Translations under genes and position numbers: made by a program | DNA from: Gordonia amicalis NBRC 100051 = JCM 11271 | Lineage (GTDB): Bacteria > Actinomycetota > Actinomycetes > Mycobacteriales > Mycobacteriaceae | Direction: 5' to 3' | NCBI RefSeq assembly: GCF_000332995.1 | Contig: NZ_BANS01000026.1 | Span: forward strand, 1 to 64,000 | Length of the DNA stretch: 64,000 bases | Part shown: piece after piece, positions 57,536 to 64,000 of the stretch | Layout of the letters: each line of letters starts with the position of its first letter | How positions within the stretch are numbered: position 1 is the stretch's first letter | Notes under the pieces: model-generated | The model's input: the letters and a program-made list of their open reading frames with translations, nothing else | The model's database searches: none | What the model was told of the DNA's origin: nothing

Positions 57536-58840
57536 GTGTCGACCATGTTGCCGGGCAACCCCGTCTCCCGATTCGGTTACATCCTCCGCGCCCTGATCGC
57601 GGGCGCCCTCATCACCGCCTTCGCGGTGTGGATGGTGGCCCGCAGCGCCGGCACCCTCACCAGCGATCCCGAGGTGTTCGCCGAGGTGCCGGTCGAAGCC
57701 GGCCTCATCACCACCGGCGCGCCGGTCCGCTATCACGGCGTCACGGTCGGCGAGATCAGCGGCATCGACCCGGGCACCGTCTCGTCACAGGTGAAGATCT
57801 CCATCGACGGCGGCGCCATCGACGCGATCCCGTCCACCGTCACCATGCGTGTCCTGCCGCGAACCTTCTTCGGCGACATCTACGTTCAGCTGACCGAACC
57901 GGAATCCGCGGCGGGCGCCGCACCGCTCTCCGACGGTGACGAGATCCAGATCGACACGTCGGCCGAGGCCACCAACCTCTACAGCATCTACACCAAACTC
58001 GCCGACGTCCTCGCCGAGGTCCAGCCCGAGAAGATGAACATCGCGCTCTCCGCGGTGGCCACCGCGATCGGCGACCGTGGCGGCGACCTCGGCGTGATGA
58101 TCGACGACTGGTGGCAGGCGTCGCGCACACTCGAGACGACCGTCAACCAGTTCATCGACGCCACACCGAAATTCCGTGCCGTGATGGAGAGTCTCAAACG
58201 CTCCACCCCGGCGATCACCGAGACGCTCGCCAACACGACCAGCATCTCCCGCGGCATCCTCGAGAACCAGGACGACCTCGCGTCGTTCTTCACCGCCGCC
58301 TCCGGTTTCGCCGGCGCGGTCGACCCGTTCCTCGCCGCCCAGCGCAACAACATCATCACCGTGCTCGACTCCACCGACACCATCCTCTCGACTGTCGCGG
58401 AGAACCCGTCGGGTGTCAGCAAGACGCTCGCCGAGGCCAAGAAGTTCGGTGCCGCCGGCGCGATGCTGTTCTCGAGCGGCCGTTTCGACATCACCGCGGT
58501 TCCGACGTTCTCGCAGCCGATGCCGTACACGGCCGCCGACTGCCCGACCTACGGTTCGCTGCGCGGCTCGCAGTGCTTCGGCAAGGGAACCGGCATGGGC
58601 ACCGGACCGGTCCGACCACCGGGCGCGCCCAACCCGAAGGTGCTCTCCCCTCGTGAACCCACCTACACCCCTTCCGGTTTCGTCGGTCCCCCGGTCATCG
58701 ACGGGACGCGTGAGGCCCCGACGCTGAGCCGCCTGGAGTCCGAACTCGGCGCGACCCCGGCGAAGAGCACGGGACCCAACCCCGCCACCACGCTGATGCT
58801 CGGCCCGATGGTTCGCGGCCACGAGGTGAAGATGTCATGA
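57536..58840 (+). CDS. mceA: Mce family protein, MceA
   Basis: This 434-residue MlaD/Mce protein has an N-terminal membrane anchor (LRALIAGALITAFAVWMVA), the MlaD domain (ITTGAPVRYHGVTVGEISGI, FGDIYVQLTEP) and a helical region (about 140-300) that in Mce1 forms the lipid tunnel. A Pro-rich C-terminus follows. It starts at a GTG 1 nt after the permease stop and overlaps mceB by 4 nt. Mce complexes import lipids such as mycolic acids, fatty acids or sterols; this operon's cargo is not evident. Confidence 0.93.
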   Translation: MSTMLPGNPVSRFGYILRALIAGALITAFAVWMVARSAGTLTSDPEVFAEVPVEAGLITTGAPVRYHGVTVGEISGIDPGTVSSQVKISIDGGAIDAIPSTVTMRVLPRTFFGDIYVQLTEPESAAGAAPLSDGDEIQIDTSAEATNLYSIYTKLADVLAEVQPEKMNIALSAVATAIGDRGGDLGVMIDDWWQASRTLETTVNQFIDATPKFRAVMESLKRSTPAITETLANTTSISRGILENQDDLASFFTAASGFAGAVDPFLAAQRNNIITVLDSTDTILSTVAENPSGVSKTLAEAKKFGAAGAMLFSSGRFDITAVPTFSQPMPYTAADCPTYGSLRGSQCFGKGTGMGTGPVRPPGAPNPKVLSPREPTYTPSGFVGPPVIDGTREAPTLSRLESELGATPAKSTGPNPATTLMLGPMVRGHEVKMS

Positions 58841-59855
58841 CCACTCTCTCGCTGAAGACGATCCTGAAAGCCGGATCGTTCGTCCTCATCGGCATCATCG
58901 CCGCGGTGCTCGTGAGCAACACGCTGCGTGTCCCGGTGCACGGTTCCACGACGACCTACCACATCCAGTTCACCGACGCCGAGGGTCTGGTCGAGGGCAA
59001 CCCGGTGACCATGTCCGGCGTGCGGGTGGGCCGCGTCGAGTCGGTGGCCTTCCAGCCGCAGGACGACGGTTCGGCCCTGGCCGACGTCGCCGTCTCGATC
59101 TCCGACGACCATCAGCTGCCGCTGCAGGTTCACGCGGCGATCCGTTACGGGGACATGCTCGGTGCCCGCTACATCGCGCTGACCGACAGCGGTGCGGACG
59201 GCACCGCGCGCGACGGCACGAGGATCCCCGTCGAGGGGACGTCACCGCCGGTGAACCTCACCGCCCTGATGAACGGTTTCGAGCCGCTGTTCTCCGCGCT
59301 CGACGCCAACCAGGTCAACGGTCTCGCACGTGGCTTCGTCGACACCTTCGAGGGGCGTTCGGGTTCGGTGCAGACGCTGCTCGGCCAGATCGCGTCGATG
59401 GGCAACAACCTCTCGGCGAACAGTGCGGTCTTCGCCCGGCTGGTGAGCAACCTCAACGTGCTGATGGGCACCGCGACCGGCACAACCCGCAGCTGAACGA
59501 ACTCTTCCGCGGACTGTCCGTCCTCACCTCGGCGGTGGTCGGCGACAACGGCCAGCTCGCCACACTCCTCGACAGCGGGGACCGCGCCGTGTCGGCGCTC
59601 GCCGACATGATGACCGTCGCGGGCGACGACTTCCAGAAGTCGATGGTCGGACTCGAACAGGTCACGGCCAGTTGGGTTCCGAACACACCGGCCTTCACCG
59701 GGTTCCTGGACCGGCTTCCGGTGATGGCCGAGGAGATCAACAAGAGCGGACGATACGGGGGATTCATGATGCTCTACCTCTGCAACTTCACCTTGGGTGC
59801 CTTCGGCCTCGACGCCAACATCTTCGGCCCGCTTCATTCCCCGGTCTGCATGTGA
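58837..59855 (+). pseudogene. mceB: Mce family protein, MceB, frameshifted near 59474
   Basis: The N-terminal part, open from ATG 58837, has the anchor VLIGIIAAVLVSNTL and an MlaD domain (LVEGNPVTMSGVRVGRVESV), then reaches a TGA at 59496 after LNVLMGTATGTTRS. In the +2 frame the same region reads DRHNPQLNELFRGLSVLTSA and continues open to 59855 (ending SPVCM). Inserting one C at GCACCGC-GACCGG restores a 339-residue protein, the normal MceB size. The lesion is in a GC-rich run, so a sequence error is possible, but a real break would leave a MceB lacking its last 120 residues. Confidence 0.85.
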
Positions 59856-59897
59856 GACAAGCCATGTCATCTCCCAGCAAGGTAGGAACCTAAGTCC

Positions 59898-60941
59898 GTG
59901 TTTCTGGTCAGGCTCATCGACGTCTTCGTCGGCATCTTGGAGTTCGTCTTCAAGTCCGACAAGCGCGCACAGGGTGCGTCACCCGCGGTCCTCGGCACGG
60001 CGGGCATCATCACCCTGGTCGCGCTGATGCTGATCGCGATCGGCATCCCCCAGCTGAGTTACTTCACCCGCACCAGCCCCTACACCGCAGAACTCGCCAA
60101 CGCGTCGGGGCTGACGACGGCCGATCCGGTGCTGGTGGCGGGTGTCCCGGCCGGCCGGATCGAGTCGGTCGATCTCGCCGGAGACCGCGTACGCGTGGGT
60201 TTCCGGCTCGACAACGGTCAGCCGCTGGGCAACCAGACGCGCGCATCGGTCCGGCTCCGGACCGTGCTGGGCAAGCGTTACCTCGAGATCGTCCCGGCCG
60301 GATCGGGAAAGGTCGGTCCCGACAACACGATCCCGCTCGACCGCACCACGGTGCCCTACAGCCTCGACGACATCTCCGGCGCCGCGGTCACCGCCTCGCG
60401 TGACATCGACGAAGAGGCCGTGCGCGCGATGTTCGTGACCATGAAGGAGATCATGCCCCGCACCTCGACCCTGGACGCCTCGATGAAGGGCGCGACGGGC
60501 GCGATGGCCGCCATCACGGGAACGGGCACGCAGCTCGACCAGCTGCTCGCCATCTCCAAGCGGGTCGCCGAAGTGACCGTGCAGCAGAGTGATTCGATCT
60601 CGAGCGCGATGTCCAGCACGCAGGCGATCGTGCAGACCCTCGTCGTCCGGCGCGTCCTGCTGACCCGTCTGACCGACAACCTCCGCGCCGTGCTCGACCA
60701 GATGGCCACGACCTTCCCGAAGGTCCCGATGGGTCAGCTGGTCACCAACATCGAGTCGGTGACCAAGACACTGCGGGACAACGTGTCGTCGATCGACCGG
60801 ATCCTGATGCAGCTGCCGCCGGCCATGCGCACGATCACCGATGCGACCGGCAACGGCAACTGGACCGACGTGGTGTCGCCGAGCGCGGTCATCCCCGACG
60901 GGATGCTCTGTGTCCTCGGCGTGATGCAGGGGTGCCGCTGA
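59898..60941 (+). CDS. mceC: Mce family protein, MceC
   Basis: This 347-residue Mce protein has a membrane anchor (VLGTAGIITLVALMLIAIG) about 35 residues in, an MlaD domain ([32 protein letters not shown]) and a long helical part. The start is a GTG at 59898. Its stop overlaps the mceD ATG by one base (TGATG). It is intact, unlike mceB before it. Confidence 0.92.
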   Translation: MFLVRLIDVFVGILEFVFKSDKRAQGASPAVLGTAGIITLVALMLIAIGIPQLSYFTRTSPYTAELANASGLTTADPVLVAGVPAGRIESVDLAGDRVRVGFRLDNGQPLGNQTRASVRLRTVLGKRYLEIVPAGSGKVGPDNTIPLDRTTVPYSLDDISGAAVTASRDIDEEAVRAMFVTMKEIMPRTSTLDASMKGATGAMAAITGTGTQLDQLLAISKRVAEVTVQQSDSISSAMSSTQAIVQTLVVRRVLLTRLTDNLRAVLDQMATTFPKVPMGQLVTNIESVTKTLRDNVSSIDRILMQLPPAMRTITDATGNGNWTDVVSPSAVIPDGMLCVLGVMQGCR

Positions 60942-62104
60942 TGACTTTCCGCCAGGTACGTGAGGTCCGCCTGCGCAAGCGCTACGGCGGCAAGATCTTC
61001 ACCGCGCTGCTCCTCGTGGTCGCGATCATCGTCGGCACGTGGTACGTGTTCGGCCGCGATCCCCACATCCGCACCGTCCACGCCGATTTCGCGTTCGTCA
61101 ACGGTCTGTACGAGGGATCCAAGGTCACCGTCCTGGGTGTTCCGGTCGGACGTATCGAGAACGTCGAGCCCGCCGGGGACCATGTCAAGGTCACCGTGAC
61201 CATGCCGGGGGACATCGATCTCCCCGCCGACGTCTCGGCCTACGTGCTCAACCCGTCGGTGATCAGCGACCGTCACCTCGAACTCGGACCGGCCTACACC
61301 GGTGGGCCGCAGCTGCCCGACGGCGCGACCATCCCACTCGAGCGCACCCACTCCCCGATCAGCTTCGACCAGCTCCTCGACAGCATCAGCGTGCTGACGA
61401 AGATCATGGGTCTCGCCGACGCCGCGCCCGGTGCACCGGCGGACCCCAACGACATGGGTTCCCTCCTGGCCGCCACCGCCAAGTCGTGGGACGGCCGCGG
61501 CACCGGTTTCGGGACGACGATGTCCGGGCTCGCCTCGGCGTCGGGGATCTTCGGCGCCCGGACCGAGGACCTGCAGGATCTCATCGACAGTCTCAACACG
61601 CTGATGCAGACCTTCCACGCCAAGCAGGTCTCGCTCGACGGCCTCATCGAGTCGATGGGTCTGCTGAGCAGCCAGTGGGCGTCGTCCAACCAGGACATCG
61701 CCGGGCCCGTCAACGATCTCAAGGTCGTCTTCGACCAGATCAACGACTTCGTCCTCGCCCACGGCAACGACGTCGGCGTCGTCGCGGAGAACCTGAAGGT
61801 CCTCGGCGACACCCTGGTCGACAACAAGGCCGGGCTGGCCGAGTTCATGGACCTCGCGCCGCTGATGATGCAGAACCTGTCGAGCACGATCGGTCCCGAC
61901 CGCCGTGGCCGCATCCGCCTGAACGTCTCGACCACACTGACCCAGTTCAAGACGCTCAAGCCGCTGTGCGATCAGTTCCCGATGCCGCTGTGCACCGGCG
62001 CCGGACTCACCAACCCGATCTCGTTCCCGATCAGCGCGTCCGACCCGCTGGGCATCGTCTCGGCGATCACCGGCGGCAAGCTCCCCCTGAAGGGAGGGAA
62101 CTGA
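60941..62104 (+). CDS. mceD: Mce family protein, MceD
   Basis: This 387-residue Mce protein has an N-terminal helix (FTALLLVVAIIVGTWYVFG) and an MlaD domain (LYEGSKVTVLGVPVGRIENV, VISDRHLELGPAY), then a helical tunnel-forming region and a C-terminal TNPISFPISASDPLG segment. The ATG overlaps the mceC stop by 1 nt, and its own stop overlaps the mceE start by 1 nt, so the operon is tightly coupled. Confidence 0.92.
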   Translation: MTFRQVREVRLRKRYGGKIFTALLLVVAIIVGTWYVFGRDPHIRTVHADFAFVNGLYEGSKVTVLGVPVGRIENVEPAGDHVKVTVTMPGDIDLPADVSAYVLNPSVISDRHLELGPAYTGGPQLPDGATIPLERTHSPISFDQLLDSISVLTKIMGLADAAPGAPADPNDMGSLLAATAKSWDGRGTGFGTTMSGLASASGIFGARTEDLQDLIDSLNTLMQTFHAKQVSLDGLIESMGLLSSQWASSNQDIAGPVNDLKVVFDQINDFVLAHGNDVGVVAENLKVLGDTLVDNKAGLAEFMDLAPLMMQNLSSTIGPDRRGRIRLNVSTTLTQFKTLKPLCDQFPMPLCTGAGLTNPISFPISASDPLGIVSAITGGKLPLKGGN

Positions 62105-63262
62105 TGACTGTGCGTGCCAAGAAGATCCGGGTCACCACCGCGGCGATCGCGGTGACCGTCGGCCTGTCGAGCTGCTCGGTCGGGCTGCAGGACCTGCCGC
62201 TCGGTGCCGGCGGCCGCAACTCCCTTCGACGTGACCGCCGAACTCATCACCGCCGACGGCCTGGTGTCGGGCGCCGACGTCCGGCACGGCCAGCAGATCG
62301 TCGGACGGGTCACCGACATGCGCCTGGAGGAACGGCATGCGGAGATCACCATGACGATCGCCGACGGCACCGACCTCCCGGCGAACACGACGCTCAACGT
62401 CGAACTGCCGTCGGCGCTCGGAACGCCGTTCGTCCGCCTGTCCGAGCCCGCGGACCCGCAGGGCCGGCTCACCGAGGGGTCGCATCTCAGCCTGTCCGAC
62501 ACCGGTGTCGGACCGCAGATCGAGAGCACACTCGCCGCGCTCGGCAACATCCTCGGCGGCAGTGGCGTCAGCCAGCTCCAGTCGGTGATGTCGAGCCTCA
62601 ACACCGCCTTCGAGAACCGCTCCGACAAGGTCGGCGACCTGATCGACACGCTGAACCGACTGCTCGCCCGGTCGTCGAGGTACACCGACGACTTCAACGC
62701 GGCGATGGCGGCGGCCGCGGATGTCAGCGAGCTCCTCGTCGCGCAGCAGCAGACCGTCGACGACTTCCTCGGTCAGGTCCCGCAGGCGGTGACCGTGCTC
62801 GCCGCACAGCGGGATCAGATCGCGAAGCTGATGTCGCAGACCACGCGACTGGCGACCAACGTCGCGGCGATCACGCGCGGCCGTCAGGAGACGCTCGACC
62901 ACCTCGTCGGCGACGCCGAACAGATGGTGAAGTCCTTGTCCGCGTTCAACACCGAGGTCGGCTCGACCCTGGACAACATGAACGCGTTCATGACGAACTT
63001 CGACCGCGCGATTCCGGGCGACTACCTGGTCTTCGACGGTTCGCTCGACATCCCGGGCGGCATCGACAAGATCCTCACCGGCGGTGTTCTGCTCGCCGGT
63101 CAGCCCCTCCCGACACCGGACGACCTCCGCAACGTGCTGTCCGGCGGTCTCGCGAACAAGAGGCCGGAGAAGAAGGCCGCGAAGAAGGCGGCGCCGGCGA
63201 CGAAGACCCCACCCAAGACGACCCCTCAGACACCCAGCCCACGCCCAGGAGCCCCGCGATGA
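62104..63262 (+). pseudogene. mceE: Mce family lipoprotein, MceE (LprK-like), frameshifted near 62222
   Basis: ATG 62104 starts a lipoprotein signal, MTVRAKKIRVTTAAIAVTVG with lipobox LSSC, then SVGLQDLPLGAGGRNS. Immediately afterwards the MlaD domain (FDVTAELITADGLVSGADVR) continues in a different frame to 63262. Removing one C from TCCCTTC (62221-62226) joins them into about 385 residues, the usual MceE size. Without correction the frame from a GTG at 62204 lacks any membrane anchor. The tail is Lys/Pro/Thr-rich. Confidence 0.85.
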
Positions 63263-64000
63263 CCACCAAGGCGAAGACCCGGCGCCTTCGGATGCCCCGC
63301 GTTCGGATGCCACAGGCGCGCACTGGGATGCTGCAGTTCCTGATCTTCCTCGCCCTCTCGGCGATCGTGATCCCCTACGGCATCAACTTCATCGCCGGGC
63401 CAGAGGGATTCGGCGACAAGATCGTCCTGACGGCCAGGATGGACGACGCGTTCGGGCTCAGCTCGGGCACGGGCGTCACGCTCCGCGGCGTCGACATCGG
63501 CACCGTGCGTTCCGTCGAACTCGATCCGGCCGGTGGCGCCGCGGACATCGAACTGGTCGTGCGCGGGGACACCCGCATCCCCGCCGACTCTTTCATGCAG
63601 GTCACGATGGCCTCGATGGCCGGCATCCAGAGCGTCGACATCATCCCGCCCGACAACAATCCCCCGTATCTCGAGTCCGGTGACACGATCGCCGCGCCGG
63701 CCGACAAACAGCCCAAGCAGATGGACGCCATCATCGGCGACGCCGCGTCGGTGCTCCGCAGCATCGGCAGCGGCAACCTCACCACGCTGGGCAACGAGTT
63801 CTACGCGGCCTTCGACCACGACGAGAAGGCCCTGGCCGGGATCGTGTCGAACGGAACCGCGCTCGCCGGGCTGGTCAACCGCAATGCACCGATCCTGCAG
63901 GGACTCTTCGACGAATGGCTACAGGTGCTGTCCGCGATGAACGACACCACCACGGCCTTCGAGGCCGGCATGCGCAGCGCCGCGACATTCACCGACCAGC
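63259..64000 (+). CDS. mceF: Mce family protein, MceF (cut by window end)
   Basis: The first 247 codons of MceF are present. A basic start (MTTKAKTRRLRMPRVRMP) precedes the anchor LQFLIFLALSAIVIPYGI. The MlaD domain follows (GLSSGTGVTLRGVDIGTVRS, MAGIQSVDIIPPDNNPPYLE), then the helical part. The ATG overlaps the mceE stop by 4 nt. It is open to the last base, so its end is outside the window. No mceG ATPase gene is visible in this window. Confidence 0.92.
   Translation, partial: MTTKAKTRRLRMPRVRMPQARTGMLQFLIFLALSAIVIPYGINFIAGPEGFGDKIVLTARMDDAFGLSSGTGVTLRGVDIGTVRSVELDPAGGAADIELVVRGDTRIPADSFMQVTMASMAGIQSVDIIPPDNNPPYLESGDTIAAPADKQPKQMDAIIGDAASVLRSIGSGNLTTLGNEFYAAFDHDEKALAGIVSNGTALAGLVNRNAPILQGLFDEWLQVLSAMNDTTTAFEAGMRSAATFTDQ

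Overview
The window looks like chromosomal DNA of a high-GC, mycolic-acid-type actinomycete, most likely Gordonia or a close relative (Rhodococcus, Dietzia, Mycobacterium). The evidence is GC-rich sequence with strong GC3 bias, GTG starts, an mce operon, the tatD-rpfB-ksgA and ispE neighbourhood, the glmU-prs / rplY-pth neighbourhood next to a tRNA-Gln, and lipid-catabolism genes. The genus is an inference from gene content and repeat style, not from a database match.

Layout. 0-4.6 kb: a VKOR-family thiol oxidoreductase (minus) divergent from a four-gene osmoprotectant (OpuC/ProU-type) ABC importer whose genes overlap by 4 nt. 4.6-5.2 kb: copies of a dispersed repeat and a decayed gene fragment. 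5.2-6.8 kb: a small secretion-associated cassette (helical ESX/WXG-like protein, frameshifted toxin-44-type effector, three-helix membrane protein that may be its immunity partner). 7.0-10.8 kb: tRNA-Gln, an SDR reductase, glmU and prs. 10.9-17.5 kb: an insertion-like block between prs and an arsC-like gene. It holds an HTH regulator, a TerC membrane protein, a broken CBS/BON gene, and a phenol-to-muconate cluster (AraC-type pheR, pheA2, pheA1, catA). 17.5-20.4 kb: arsC-like, VOC, limonene-epoxide-hydrolase-like, rplY, pth. 20.4-28 kb: a drug/lipid-type ABC exporter with a frameshifted permease, fabH, an AbiEi/DUF559-type gene flanked by hairpin repeats, prfC, a lipoprotein, and a 3-hydroxyisobutyryl-CoA hydrolase.

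28-48 kb: an ABC-F ATPase, then a large acyl-CoA catabolic region. It contains an MBL hydrolase with an enoyl-CoA hydratase, two tandem LysR regulators, two thiolases, two SDRs, three acyl-CoA dehydrogenases, an acyl-CoA ligase and an MFS importer. Together these suffice to import, activate and beta-oxidise an unidentified carboxylic acid. A secreted SGNH esterase and a second ABC-F protein follow. 48-56 kb: a secreted lipase-like protein, ispE, a HAD phosphatase, an F420-type LLM oxidoreductase, ksgA, rpfB, tatD and phzF. 56.1 kb to the right edge: an mce operon (yrbE, mceA-F, with mceF cut by the window end).

The main oddities are in the mce operon and in scattered single-base frameshifts. 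The two yrbE permease genes appear fused in frame with the intervening DNA deleted, and mceB and mceE are each split by one base. Similar one-base lesions break the toxin gene and the exporter permease. All four sit in or beside short G or C runs, so they are either sequencing/assembly errors or decay. The yrbE fusion and the CBS-gene deletion cannot be explained by a one-base error.
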